Assembly (NCBI GenBank): GCA_010015675.1
Contig: ML976987.1
Location: 784,790 to 848,789 of the forward strand
Source of the DNA: Byssothecium circinans
Taxonomy: Eukaryota > Ascomycota > Dothideomycetes > Pleosporales > Massarinaceae
DNA length: 64,000 nucleotides
Reading direction: 5' to 3'
Of this stretch, positions 10,864 through 22,337 are shown one piece after another (position 1 is the stretch's first letter; each line of letters begins with the position of its first letter). A model generated the notes under the pieces. The model saw only the letters and a list, made by a program, of their open reading frames with translations, was not told the DNA's origin and did not search any database. Made by a program: the position numbers and the translations under genes.

Positions 10864-11499
10864 AACACAGCACAGTCTAGCTTGGAGAGAAAAGATGCGT
10901 GCAAGAAGGAACAAGAGAACGGGCAAGCAAGGCCAAGCTTGAGGAACGGATCGTAAGAGAGTCCCGGTGGCATGGTGTAGGGCGGAAAGACGTTGAAGTG
11001 CACGGGCATGTTCAATGTAGTGGCGTCTGGTGAGGGCTAAAGTAGTGCTACGCGGATCGTATGTGGTGTGTTCCGCGGAGGGCAATGAGATGCGTGGGGT
11101 TAGAGAGCAATAATGTTGGATTGGGTTGCTTTCGGGCAATCTTGAGAGAGACGGGAGAGATGGGGCGCTTAGTCATCCCTCAATGAGGGGCACTAGCCGC
11201 ATGTGCAAAATTTCGACTTCATTCTTCGCAAACAGGAAGAGGACCAACCACCAAGCTCTTTGTTGTTGACCACGACGCCCTCATCCGCTGGATCGCACGC
11301 ACTGCCGTCATCGCGATATGTGGTCATCAGGCCCCACAATCCCGAGTACTGATGTCCGGGCGCCCACCTCCTGAAGCATCATCCGCCACCGTTCTCCCCT
11401 ATCCGATACCCATCCTTGCTCTCTCGGCTGCAGCCGATTGCACATCCAGCCCTCCCAGGACGAGATTAAGCGGGCACTTTGGGCCTCTCCGTGGCGACC
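10864..11499. promoter_or_regulatory. divergent promoter, CoA-transferase / Zn2Cys6 regulator
   Basis: The spacer between two divergent start codons must carry both promoters. Zn2Cys6 proteins usually bind CGG triplets, and several CGG/CCG triplets occur, but I could not single out a convincing inverted pair. Confidence 0.4.
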
Positions 11500-14400
11500 A
11501 TGACGAGACCAAAGGTTCCACCAGGCGAGTTTCCTGTCTTTCCGTGTGCAGAAACCTGCTGATACCTAGCTAGAGCAACGCCAACGGACCGTTCAGGCTT
11601 GCGACTCTTGCAAAAGACGTAAGCAAAAGGTGAGTTCCAGTCCGCGCAATCAGTCTCAGCATGCGAATGCGAGCCATCTCAACATATTACATGTGGTCTT
11701 GGCGTGCCATTTTCGGTCTTTTATTGCCCGATTTGCACCTCGCCTTCAAATTCACCGCCTTTGCTGCAGTGGCTTGAAGGCCAATGCATTAGTGTGCGCA
11801 CTCAAACACTGTGTGCCCCTTCAGGAACTCGCCACAGGGTGCTGCATAACTTTGTGCCTACTCATCGCGTCCACACTCTCTTATTGATGGCCTTGCTGTG
11901 TCTCTTCCCTGACAATGTCGAGCAAGCGGACTAACGGGTGGACAGTGTAACGGGTTTTGCCCTTGCAACACTTGCGACAAAAGAAAATTCAGCTGCGTGT
12001 ACTCAGACCGTGAGGCACCTTCACCATCGGACGCCAGCAGACCTAGTAAAGTCCAGAAGCGGGCTCTCGATGGGGATCAAAGCCTTAGTGGCAATGATAA
12101 CTCTGATGCTAATACACCGACTAATGGGCGTTTTGCGAACTCGCCATTTGACCACCACCACAACGGATCGCCTGCGCGGCAAAGGCCTCCCCACAGCGTT
12201 CAAGAGCCACGATCTGCACCAGTACATCTAAAGTCCGAGGAACCTTCTCTCAAAGCACAAAATGAGCAACCATCCCTCGTATCTGCAGCTAGCTCGTTAC
12301 AGCAGCTTGCTGGCGGTCAAGCGCTTGACGATCTACAGCCTCTTACTTCACGTGCCTCGACGGCGGGATTGAGTGGGCAGGATGAGGAGGCCGTCGTCTA
12401 CAGTCAGAGCCGGATGCTCCAAGATCCCACGGTACGTCAAACCCTTGAACATTTGAGGGCAACACTGACCGAGTGCGTAAAAACAGGGCAGACTGCGTAA
12501 GTTTCGCTCACTCACAACATCCTCATGCCATTTTTGGGTCTAATCAGTCATAGTATATGTCGGTGAATCAGCAACACTCTCCTTCCTTCAACTGCTTCGG
12601 ATGATGGTGGAGAGTGCCGCCGGCCCATCACCATTCACCAGCGATCCCCGTCGTCACAAGATCGTCGAAGGCCAGTTCTCCCTTCCATATGGCGCTCGAC
12701 ATACCCATCTGTTGCCAGATCATAAGACTGGAAGGGTCCTTGCCGATGCCTTCTTCATCAATACGCACGGCCTATTACAGATCTTTGAGCGCACTCAGTT
12801 TATGGAGGAGTTAAACAAGTGCTACTCAGATCCTCTCGCCACCGAACCATCGTGGCTGTGCCTGCTCAACCTTGTCTTTGCCATTGGGCTAACAATGGCA
12901 ACTCCATTGTCTGGAAGTGAAGACGCACTCATTGTCGACAAGCTTCGCAGCGAGCATCTGGATCGTGCTGAGGTCTTCTTCCTCAATGCCAAGAGTCTTA
13001 ATGACCCCATGACGGGTCTGGAAGATCAAGACTTTTGGGCCGTTCAGGCGTTATTGCTCATGTCCTTCTACATGCTTGCCAAATCAAAGCGGAACAGTGC
13101 ATTCGCACTCTTGGGCATGGCAGCCCGCTCCGCTCAAGCTCTCGGTCTACACAGAGAGGAGACCATGGTGATCTTTGGCCCTGAAGAGCAGGAAGCACGG
13201 AAGAACTTGTGGCGTTCGCTTTTCGTAATCGATCGTCTCCTCTCGTGCTCCTTAGGTCGTCCTACCGCCATCTCCGAAATGGACTGCTCTGGCAATGCTC
13301 TTCATCCCGTCGAACCGCAGTCGAATGCTGCCTTCCAGATGGATCCGGTTTTAGAAGCAAACTCCAGCGAAACCGGCACATCTGCTCTTGAAGCAGCTGT
13401 CAGGAGCTGTTCTGCTATTGGACTCGTTCTGGAGAAGGTCTATCAACGGCGCAAGATCAGCACTCGACTTGCCCAAGAAATTGCAGATACTTGCAAGACG
13501 TGGCCACGAGCTCTGCCGACTGCCCTTCACTGGCGACAAGCTTCTACTGCCACTGCTAGTCAAGGGGTGGCCATCCTCCACGTCAATCTTTTCTACTGTC
13601 ATTCCATCATCTTACTTACACGACCTTTCTTCTTGTACATACTCAACATGGAGACTCAACGCCAAGCAAGTCAAGCCTCGACAGGCAGCCAGGCGCCGAG
13701 GCCGTATCTGCGGATGGAGAAGTTTAGCGAAGCCTGTGTCATTGCCTCTACACATACAATCCTGTTGGTGCAAAATGCCTTCGATGCAGGATACCTATCT
13801 CGACGTAACCCCGCCGTTATTTACTTCCTCTTCGCCGCCGCTCTTGTGGTCTTGGCTAATGAGTTCGCTGGACTTTACCGAGTTGATGCACCCGACGCAT
13901 GCATCGCCAACGCTATCAACATCATGAGTTACTGTGCAGAAAGCGATCAACAAGCCAGCCGTCTTGTCTACATCCTGACCTCCTTCCGTGATGTGGTTGC
14001 GCAGCAGAGGACACGAAGGAAGCAGAATTTGACAGACAACACGAGTCTTCCAAGTATATCATCTCAGCTTTACGGTGCACCTATGCCAAACCAGCAGCAC
14101 AATCCCTCTCACATGCCAGGCCAGGATCCAAAGAATACAACACCCCGTCTGCACCAAGTCCCTATTCACATTTACCCCGGCATGCAAACTACTCCTCTTA
14201 ACGGAGTTTCGTCTTCCGTTCAGCATCCTCCTCAGCCTCACATACCTGTTCAACCGGATCTCTCAGTTCATCTTTCCCCTATTCACTTTCCCCAAGCTAC
14301 GACATCGGCAATGGACGCCTACAGCATGAATGCTCCTTCTAAACCTCCAAGCTTGTCAAATGTGCTCGATCTATCCGGATTAGACGCAACACGGGTTCCA

Positions 14401-14592
14401 AGTTTGTATTCCGAAGAGAGCGGCGCAGACGAGCATATCGACTTCGATGCATTGTGGGCCTGGCCAAGCAATACCCCTGCCCCAGGTTCTCCGAGACAGG
14501 GCAGCGATGGCTTAATGGATAGAATGCAGGGAGTAAGCGATAGTTCGGTATCGTTATTTGGTGTGGTGAGGAATGAAGGACCTGAGTTATAG
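11500..14592 (+). CDS. Zn2Cys6 transcription factor with fungal-specific domain
   Basis: Model: join(11500..11524, 11574..11629, 11946..12431, 12487..12496, 12548..14592), 873 aa. The N-terminus reads MTRPKVPPEQRQRTVQACDS, then a binuclear zinc cluster with cysteines C18, C21, C28, C34, C37 and C44. This needs a GC-AG intron (GCGAGT donor at 11525) and a 316-nt intron inside the cluster. A 10-nt micro-exon (12487-12496) joins SRMLQDPT to GRLLIVYVGESATLSFLQLL, which is the conserved start of the regulatory region in this group. The fungal-specific transcription-factor domain (about residues 280-560) includes FFINTHGLL, FWAVQALLLMSFYMLAKSKR, MAARSAQALGLHREE and LWRSLFVIDRLLSCSLGRP. The C-terminal 200 residues are low-complexity Pro/Gln/Ser. 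It probably activates neighbouring carbon-metabolism genes; the target is inferred from position only. The exact subfamily is not recognised. Confidence 0.88.
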
Positions 14593-15727
14593 ATATACGA
14601 GGCTGTTTTCAATTTGGGACAGAGCTACATGGGGCAGCTTTTATCGCTGCTTAGGTGTGATGGTTTAAGGCGTTCGAAAAAAGAGATTACGGCTCGGGTT
14701 CTAGCATTGAAGCTGTATAGTATAGTATATACGTAGTGTACATGGTGTCTTTGTACAGTACATCTGGCATGGGCGGGTGTAATACCAAATGTTATTGTGG
14801 GCCTGAAAGCACTCTTCTTCCAACTTCAGCCTCCTTGCCGACAGTCTACAGACGAATCGTCGCCCTACCTCGTCTTCGACCCCTCCGCATCCTACTTATT
14901 CTTCGCTTAGGTATTTGGCACTATCGCATCCTCCAGGCCACCAAGATTCGCGTTATCTGCATATCAAGGCAGGATTTCAAACCCTGCCAATGAGATCTCA
15001 CCGCTCAACCGTGAGAGAGCATGTTTGGCCCTACCTTTGCGGACCGTTACTCCGATTGCGCCGGTCGAAGGAGCGGATTTTGAGACTCGTGATCTGGGGA
15101 GCGGATTTCTGGGGTGGTAACCCCGGATGCCGCTAGGATGAGTTCGTCACGGTCCGTGGCTAGAAGAGTTAGCGTGATGTGGGGTGAGGTACAGTACAAC
15201 GGTTGTTGTGATCCTGCGAAGGAACAGATCGCGAAGAATGAATAAGAGGGCGGTCGTAAGTACTATATCTTGATATCCTCTTGATGTAGCAAACAACATC
15301 TAGAAGAAGAGATGGGAAACTTCGAGAGACCTCACATCATGGCAATGTTCACGACTCGGTGCTCATATATCGTCTTTACCCATGCAGCATCCTACCCACT
15401 CCCCGGTTCCTCGGTTCCTCGCTTCCTGTGATCCATCGGACAGGCCTTCCATGCATCAGCGCCCAGCCATTCATTTTCAACAATTCACACAGCAACATTT
15501 GTGGAAAAATAGGCCATGGACCCCTCGAGCCAAGGCTGGGACACACGGCTCGTGGGAAGCGTTCGCCGAGAGCTGCACCAATTATATGGTCGAGCATGGA
15601 GAAAGTTGTACTACATTCGTGCGTATACAAATAGGTGGTGCGAAGCCGTTCTAGGTGCCTGGCGAGTAGGACCTCCCTCCTCGTCTACCTACCTCTCGAG
15701 CAACAACCCACGATACATTGATTCACC
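14593..15727. other. spacer and transporter promoter
   Basis: 3' region of the regulator and 5' region of the transporter. No gene seen. Two frames near 15360-15790 overlap on both strands and are not coding-like. Confidence 0.45.
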
Positions 15728-17454
15728 ATGGCGCCACCCGTTGGTTCTGAAGTGGAAGGCATCATCCAGCAGATCACCAGTAAGGATAACGTGAGATGGT
15801 GGAATAAACCGAATCTTCGCACTCTGTACCTCCTTCTGGTTCCTTTCTGTCTGTTCATCGAATCGACTTCTGGGTTTGATTCGTCGATGATGAATGGTAT
15901 GCAGGCGCTGTCTTACTGGAAGGAATACTTCAAACATCCGAAGGGGGGCCAATTGGGATTACTGGTTGCGTGCTACAATCTGGGTGCTTTGACGAGTATC
16001 CCGTTTGTGAGTATTGTGAGTGACCATGTTGGTAGGAGGTGGAGTATCATCTTTGGAAGCACTATCATGATTATTGGGAGTATCATGCAGGGACTCTCGC
16101 AGAACTGTAAGTTATCCATACCCTTTGCTCAGTTTCAAGTACTGATGGATGACAGTGGCAATGTTCGTCTTCGCGCGAATTTTTCTTGGTCACGGTATCG
16201 TGTACGCAATCATCGCCGGCGCTGCTCTCCTCGGCGAACTCGGACACCCCAAAGAACGCGCTTTCCTAGGCTCCATGTTCAATGCGTTTTTCGGTGTTGG
16301 AGCTGTCCTGGGTGCCGGCATTGTCGTCCGCACCCTTACCATTCCGAACGATTGGTCATGGCGTCTGCCATCTATGATGCAAGCCCTGCCCTCCATAATT
16401 CAGATCCTTTTCGCCTTCACAGTCCCCGAGAGCCCACGATGGCTTGTCAGCAAGGACCGGTCCGACGAAGCTCTCGCCATCTTGATCAAGTACCATGCCG
16501 AGGGCGACGCCTCCAACGAACTTCCCCACGTGGAACTCGCAGAGATTCAAAAAGCCCTTGAGCTCGAAAACGACAGCCGAAGGCGCGGATGGGCTGAGCT
16601 GTTCCAAACCTCGGGTATGCGTCACCGCTCCCTTGTCGCGGCTGCGCTTGGTCTCTTCGTGCAGTTCTCGGGCAACAATCTCATCTCCCAATACCTCGTT
16701 CCTATCCTTAAATTGATCGGTATCGGCGATTCGCGCATACAGGTTCGCCTCAATGTTGGTAGGGAGGCTTGGGGCTTCGTCGTTAGTATTATCATGGCGA
16801 GCGTCACGCCTAGGTTCCCGCGTCGGCGCATGTACTTGCTTTGCGCTTGCAGTCTGGTCGTTGTGTACACGGCGTGGACGGTTGCCCAGGCAAGGAACCG
16901 CATTACAGGGAGTGTGGAGTCGGGTATTACGGTTCTGGTCTTCATCTTCTTGTACAGCCCGGCGTACTGTCTTGGATACAACGCTCTGACGTATGTTTAT
17001 ATGGTGAGTAAATCCCTGCATTCTGCGCAAGCAGTAGGGTCGGGCAAGTGCTGATATTAGACCAGGTCGAGATCTTCCCGTACTATGTCCGGACGAAAGG
17101 TCTATCGTGGTTTCAGCTCTGGGGAAGGAGTGCTGTCATGTTTGGCAGCTTCGTCAATCCCATTGGACTTGAAAACGCAGGCTGGAAATATCTGCTCGTC
17201 TACGTCTGCTGGTTGGTTTTTGAGGTCGTCTTCATCTACTTCTTCTTCCCTGAGACATTTGGAAAGACGCTCGAGGAGTTGACATTCTGTAAGTCATATC
17301 TGCTCCCCAGCTCTTGATGACTATCGACTGACGTTTTGAAGTGTTCGACGACGAAAAGGATGCGCAGGCTGCTCTTGCGGCGACGGCTCAGAAGGTGCTG
17401 GATCATCCTACAGTGACTGAAATCCAAGAGACGCCGGAGAAATCGAACGTCTGA
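15728..17454 (+). CDS. MFS sugar transporter
   Basis: Model: join(15728..16106, 16156..17003, 17066..17288, 17342..17454), 520 aa, a normal length for 12-helix sugar porters. Signatures in order: TM1 with LFIESTSGFDSSMMNGMQAL, the loop motif DHVGRRWSIIFG (consensus D-R-x-GRR), the FVFARIFLGHG helix, PESPRWLVSKDR after TM6, a central cytosolic loop, the TM10-11 segment YNALTYVYMVEIFPYYVRTKGL, and PETFGKTLEEL after TM12. This set defines the fungal hexose/lactose permease branch. Introns fall between helices and keep frame. It sits in the plasma membrane and takes up a sugar by proton symport (family knowledge). It lies downstream of the Zn2Cys6 gene on the same strand, so co-regulation is plausible. 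The substrate cannot be read from sequence. Confidence 0.92.
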
Positions 17455-17858
17455 TCCCTGAAGCGAAAGGCGAATAGGGGGATGAATTCACAGTCTTTAC
17501 CTGCTCGCATTCCGAAAAAGGGAAATGATGATAATTTATGATGTTTATCCCTCACAACCAATCATTGAGTTTATAAACGTGACGATTTTCTCATTGGTAG
17601 AATTGACAGCGGACGCCTTCCTCTTCACGTTAGCTTGTGACGGAGAAGCAGGAACCGAGAGCTTCGGGCTTCCCTTCCCCACCTCCTCGATCCGATCGAT
17701 TCACGCATCAACAACACGGTTACGCCCGCTGCCGTCCCTTCAATTCACTCGGCTACTGTTCCTCCGCATTATTATTTATTACTACAATCCTCACCTTCTC
17801 TTCTCTTCCTCATCGCTGCCTACGACTGTGATATTATTTTACTCCACAAATCACCATC
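17455..17858. promoter_or_regulatory. promoter region of the EXPERA gene
   Basis: AT-richer left part, then a CT-rich leader (about 17740-17855) immediately before the ATG. The overlapping 242-residue frame from 17525 is out of frame with the EXPERA protein and is rejected. Confidence 0.4.
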
Positions 17859-18865
17859 ATGGTCTCTACGCGCCAGCATCCCCGCGAATTCCCAGCACCC
17901 GATGCCTCACCCACCAAAGGCTCCCCCCGGAAAAGCCTGCGCAACTCGACCGCCTCCCCAGTGCCGTCGTCGCCCGAACCCGGCTCCTCGCCCCTCTCCA
18001 ACGCGGCATCCCTCACCAAGCGCGCTGTCTCGAACTCTGTAGCCCAAGCCAACTCCTCCATCGTGCGCGCGACAACGTCGCAAGGCGGCGGCTGGTCGCA
18101 CACTGCGTCCAATGTGACCCTCCTCTGGATCGCCATCTCCCTACCGCTCGTCATTTGGGATGCCTTGTACATCCTGCTGCGACCGCACACGATGGCTGGC
18201 GGCAAGCTACAATGGCCGATTTGGAAGCCATACGAGGTTTACGCGGCCATTGACCATTTGTACGGCACACCCGGATGGGAGAACAAGGATGGCTTTGGCG
18301 GAGGTCAAGGTTTTCTCAATGCGATCGAGGCAGTTTTATATGGGCTTTATGGCATGATTCTGTATAACCATGGCGAGTTCGCAGAGCGCGGCAGTGGCGT
18401 TGAGGCCGGAGAGGGCGTCAAGGGCTGGTTGTTAGGAGGCGCGAAGGTAAAAGGACGCAAAGGCAACCAGGCACTTATTATTGGCTTCGCAGCGGCTGTT
18501 ATGACTCTATCGAAGACAGTTCTCTACTGTAAGTTGGAGAGGAAAGACAGTATAATTAGGTGACGACGTGCTAATAAGCGTAGATGCCGTCGAGTATTAC
18601 TCCGAATTTGCCAACGTCAGGCACAATGACTGGCCAACGTTGATCTTGTTTTATGGAATCATGAAGTATGTATCCGACGCTGTGTGACGAGCCCTCGAGC
18701 TCTGACTCCAATCCAAAACCCCCCTCCGTACTGCATTACCCATGACTAACCCTCAATAGCGGCATGTGGGTCATTTTCCCCGCATACATGACTATCACAT
18801 TCGGCGCCGACATCCTCGCCGGCCTCGATGCTGGCACGGAATCGTCGTCTAAAAAGAGGAATTAG
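17859..18865 (+). CDS. EXPERA-domain membrane protein
   Basis: Model: join(17859..18528, 18584..18665, 18760..18865), 285 aa. Residues 1-85 are a Ser/Pro-rich cytosolic tail (SPRKSLRNSTASPVPSSPEP). The membrane part has about four helices: LLWIAISLPLVIWDALYILL, GFLNAIEAVLYGLYGMIL, ALIIGFAAAVMTLSKTVLYY, and LILFYGIMNGMWVIFPAYMT. The WDALY and LWPIWKPYEVYAAIDHLYG-like pattern with paired acidic and Trp residues fits the emopamil-binding/EXPERA superfamily (sterol isomerase and Tm6sf relatives). A role in sterol or lipid handling in the ER is inferred. The C-terminus KKRN is lysine-rich. The gene is convergent with the next, with only 86 bases between stops. Confidence 0.82.
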
Positions 18866-18951
18866 CTCGTTTCCCGCCTTCTATTGAAGGCAGTTTTCGT
18901 TTCTCAGCGTCGAGGCGGTGCTCACAACCCGGCATGATTGTCCTTACCTTT

Positions 18952-19527
18952 TCAAAGCAAAGGTTCGTCACCTGATACCTGCCGTTCTTTGCGCCTCCAC
19001 CAAGCGTTGTGCTCTCCATTCGAATTCTTACCGAGCGGCGATATGTGCTTGATGGTGTCCTTGATGCGCTCGGCCGTGGATTTGGAAGAGGCGGTAGCTT
19101 GGTTCGACGCGTCTCCGTCACGGCGACGGCATGGATAGCAACAGATGCGTCTCCACCACTTCTCCCCACTGCTCTGCGACTGCCCCCGTCCCCCAGAACT
19201 ATTCAAAACAACGCGTTCGTCTGCATCTCCACTTTGCTTACCTTGTGAAGAATATGTCAATAGACCCCGCTCCTCCTCTCCGGCATTTCGTGGTCTGCTG
19301 GTGTTGGCGTCCGCGCTCGAGTGTGGTCGCGTCAGCTCGATCGTCGGAGTTGCTGGCGCGCTGGGTACGAGTATGCCGCTTGGCTTACGCTCGAGTCGTA
19401 GAGGAGGCAGCTCCAGGTCCCAGTCATCTGGCGGAAGGCTTGCGGACATTCGCTGGCAGTTTTGCGTCAAGTCATCGAGCATATAGCGTTGTTGTTCCAG
19501 TGCGCTGGTGGGCCGGGAGTTCGACAT
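18952..19527 (-). CDS. uncharacterised protein
   Basis: Single exon, 191 aa, starting at the ATG of MSNSRPTSALEQQRY (19527). The frame extends upstream only with a GTG. The N-terminal block LEQQRYMLDDLTQNCQRMSA, then LPPDDWDLELPPLRLERKPS, is structured-looking and not low complexity, which favours a real gene. The centre is Ser/Arg-rich with WWRRICCYPCRRRDGD (a Cys pair that could be palmitoylated), then ERIKDTIKHISPLGKN. No known domain recognised. It is convergent with the EXPERA gene. Confidence 0.5.
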   Translation of the reverse strand: MSNSRPTSALEQQRYMLDDLTQNCQRMSASLPPDDWDLELPPLRLERKPSGILVPSAPATPTIELTRPHSSADANTSRPRNAGEEERGLLTYSSQGKQSGDADERVVLNSSGGRGQSQSSGEKWWRRICCYPCRRRDGDASNQATASSKSTAERIKDTIKHISPLGKNSNGEHNAWWRRKERQVSGDEPLL

Positions 19528-20291
19528 GTCTGGAGCTGAGGCGACGGCACGGTGAACTGCGCAAATCGCGGGTTGTGATGTGGTGTCGGACACGGTATGC
19601 GGCGTTTGCGGTAGTTGTGATGGGGATGGATTGACGTTGTGGCGGTTTGTTGCTTGAATGCGCGATCGTGGAAAGTTGTGGGCGGCCGCGACGTTTATAG
19701 CGGTTGAAGGGATGGTGATAGCGAGGATGAGGGCGACGGTGATGGTGATGGTGCGTGCTGTGGGAGTGTGGTCTCAGCTAGGTCGACACTACTGTTTACC
19801 CTTCTCCCCATGTTGCTACGCTGAAGGCGAACAGGCTCACAACACGGCAACACCCATTTTCAGTTCACACAGTCATGTGCTCAGCGTCTGTCGACATTTG
19901 ACCAAAGCAAAACAACTACAATCCCGGTCAAGATTCGACATTATCACCGCATGCACGTTTCTAGGACTTTTCTTCTTTTCTATATCATGTCATTTGTGTT
20001 CGTCTCGTCGTTTGCTATGCTATAGTCAGGATACTCTGACTGCTATTATTCAACGACTACCAATGCACCCGCAGATGCTCAAACACCGCAGTTGTCAGGA
20101 CCGAGGCGTATAAGAAGACGTCGTGCTTCTTTCGTGCAAGTAATCTCCCAACCCAATTTTTCATATCCAGTCCATCAATTTTTTCATATCCAGACGTGTC
20201 CAAGCAATTCGAACACATTCAAGTCATCACAAGACCCATATCGCCATTCCATCATTCACTTTCGGAGTATCCTTGCCTTGCCTTGCTTCGC
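19528..20291. other. spacer
   Basis: Upstream of the hypothetical gene and downstream of the CaaX-protein gene. Nothing further supported; long plus-strand frames are shadows. Confidence 0.4.
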
Positions 20292-22337
20292 TCACATGAC
20301 AGGGCACTGCTTGTGACGCTTCTCCCCATCAGCGCCACCACTCTTCTTTTTATTCTCCTTCTCCGCCTTCTTTCCCTCCTGCTTCTCCTTCTTATTCTTC
20401 GGGTCGGAAACACGCTTCCTGCCCTCCTCCAACTCATCCATGCCGGTCGCAGTGCCGAACGGTCCGTCGAACTCGCGGAAAAACTGGAGAGTGCCTTTCT
20501 TGCGCTCCATCTCGTCACGGCCGGGAGTTGTGAAGATTGGACCGTTGGAGACCTTGCGGGGCGCAGGGACAGTCGCGGTGGCGGTGGTGTTTGAACGTTG
20601 GCGCTGCGATGGGGGGAAAGTGGGGTCCGACGATTGACGTAGGGGTGGGAAGAGTCCGTATGTCGGCGAGGACTCCACAGCGGTCATGTCGGACGCGTGT
20701 CGCTCCATATCGGGATAACGCTGGAACCTGCCGCTGGAAGCCGGCGTCGGGGATCCAGAGTTGCGGTCGCTCATAGAGTGGTGCTGGTAATCCTGAGGAG
20801 TCGCCTGGTATGGGGTCCTGGAGTGGCCGAGCGGACGACTCGGGAGCGACACGGGCGGCATGCCTGTGGAACCGTACTCCGCTACCTGGGCCCTGTCGAC
20901 GAAAGTGGTGCTGAAGGGATCCGACGCCGTGAAAGGCTTGTAAAGCTTGGGCTTCGAGCCGTGGGATCGATAATGTCCCCAGCCGCTGCTGCCATTGCCG
21001 GTCTTGGGGGCAGTGGTCATCATGGCGTCGTTGGCGGTGGGTGCATTGGGACCTTCGATCATACGAGGACCAGCGGCACCAGCCTCGTCGCTCCGAAGCC
21101 TACCGCGAGCTGACGGCATGGTCTTCAAGGCTCGAACCGGGACGACCGCGCTGCTGTCGTCGTCACCGTCGTCGCCGCTGCTGCCCCAGCTCTCGCGGGC
21201 GAGCTTGCGAGACGCCTTGGTGCGAAGTTTCTGCGCCTTTTCACTGAATTTCCATTCCTTCTTCTTGGGCACCTCAATCTTCTTGGGCTCGACTGTCTTC
21301 TTAGGCTGGAAGATCTCCTTCTTGGACACGACCATCTTCTTCGGTTCGACCGCCATCTTCTTCGGCTCAACCAACCCCTTCGCACCATACAAAGCGCCCA
21401 GCATACTCAACGCAGCAGCCTTGCCTGCCTCCTCCTCCATCTCGTCCTCGCTCTCGTACTCCGGCACAATGGTAAAGTCGCGACCCTCCAGCATGGCCAG
21501 CGCCTTGGCGCGATGGTACAAGGTCCTGCGCTCCTCGAACTCGAGCGTCGCGTTGGTGGCGTGCCAGGACGACACGCGGTCTTTCCAGGACGGCACCTCG
21601 GCTGTCGTCATGGGCGGCGGGACCGAGTCGTCGACCAGAGTCGCGGTGCTGCGGAGCGGAGTGTGCTTGCGGGGGTGAGGGATGGGAGGTGGGGTGGGGG
21701 GCTCGTTGGAGGAAGACATGGCAGTGGGGTGAGTGTGGATGGGAGTACCTTTTGTGGGAGAGACGCGGTGTGCGTTTTTGCGGGCCAAATTGAGATTGAG
21801 GTTGAGCTTTTGGCCTGGGGCCTTGTGCACGCTCGTGCTTGGTTTGGGGATGCGGGATGGTGGGGTCGTCGCGGTCGCGAGGGTGCGAGGGACGATGGTG
21901 CTGCTTCCGCTGCCGTTATCGTTGTTGTCGTTGGCGTTGACGTTGACGTTATTAGCGTGCGGCGGCGTCGTCGTCGTCGTGTCTAACAGGTGAGCAGAGT
22001 CCAGCTGGGATAGATCTCTCTGCTTTACACAGAGAGTGGGGGGAATAGCAATGGCAGTGGCAGGGCAGTCCAAATCACACACAGTATACTTACGTTCAGC
22101 AGTTAACGGCCTCGTACCTCGATCTTCTCCTCCGTCGAAATCCCACTGGCTTCCTCCAGAGTGGTGTTGAGGTGTGCCGGAATCAGCAAAGCCGCGCTCG
22201 AGGGCCTCGGAGAGTGAGTCGGGGGAGGGTGTCACGCAGCGGATTTTCGAACTCGCGATGCTGTAGCTGCTCTGCGGGCGTGTTGGGGAGCGCGTGGGTG
22301 AGTGTGATGGCGTGTGTGGGCGGATGCGCGTCGCCAT
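20292..22337 (-). CDS. disordered protein with C-terminal CaaX box
   Basis: Model: complement(join(20292..21982, 22094..22337)), 644 aa. A 111-nt in-frame intron with a strong GTAAGTAT donor is removed; if retained the product is 681 aa. Start chosen at the ATG of MATRIRPHTPSHSPTR; the frame upstream has no ATG. Mostly Ser/Pro-rich and disordered. One likely folded block is PSWKDRVSSWHATNATLEFEE ... HRAKALAMLEGRDFTIVPEY, followed by a tandem VEPKKM/SKKEI/QPKKT/VEPKK repeat and a basic KFSEKAQKLRTKASRKLA helix. The C-terminal tail is very lysine-rich and ends CPVM, a textbook farnesylation motif after a polybasic stretch. I infer peripheral membrane attachment. No family recognised. Confidence 0.72.
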   Translation of the reverse strand: MATRIRPHTPSHSPTRSPTRPQSSYSIASSKIRCVTPSPDSLSEALERGFADSGTPQHHSGGSQWDFDGGEDRGTRPLTAERKYTVCDLDCPATAIAIPPTLCVKQRDLSQLDSAHLLDTTTTTPPHANNVNVNANDNNDNGSGSSTIVPRTLATATTPPSRIPKPSTSVHKAPGQKLNLNLNLARKNAHRVSPTKGTPIHTHPTAMSSSNEPPTPPPIPHPRKHTPLRSTATLVDDSVPPPMTTAEVPSWKDRVSSWHATNATLEFEERRTLYHRAKALAMLEGRDFTIVPEYESEDEMEEEAGKAAALSMLGALYGAKGLVEPKKMAVEPKKMVVSKKEIFQPKKTVEPKKIEVPKKKEWKFSEKAQKLRTKASRKLARESWGSSGDDGDDDSSAVVPVRALKTMPSARGRLRSDEAGAAGPRMIEGPNAPTANDAMMTTAPKTGNGSSGWGHYRSHGSKPKLYKPFTASDPFSTTFVDRAQVAEYGSTGMPPVSLPSRPLGHSRTPYQATPQDYQHHSMSDRNSGSPTPASSGRFQRYPDMERHASDMTAVESSPTYGLFPPLRQSSDPTFPPSQRQRSNTTATATVPAPRKVSNGPIFTTPGRDEMERKKGTLQFFREFDGPFGTATGMDELEEGRKRVSDPKNKKEKQEGKKAEKENKKKSGGADGEKRHKQCPVM

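Noticed and set aside
11630..11945. Possible extra exon inside the long intron of the Zn2Cys6 gene
   Set aside because: Frames there have no zinc-cluster residues; C28 must be followed directly by NGFCPC, which the splice already provides.
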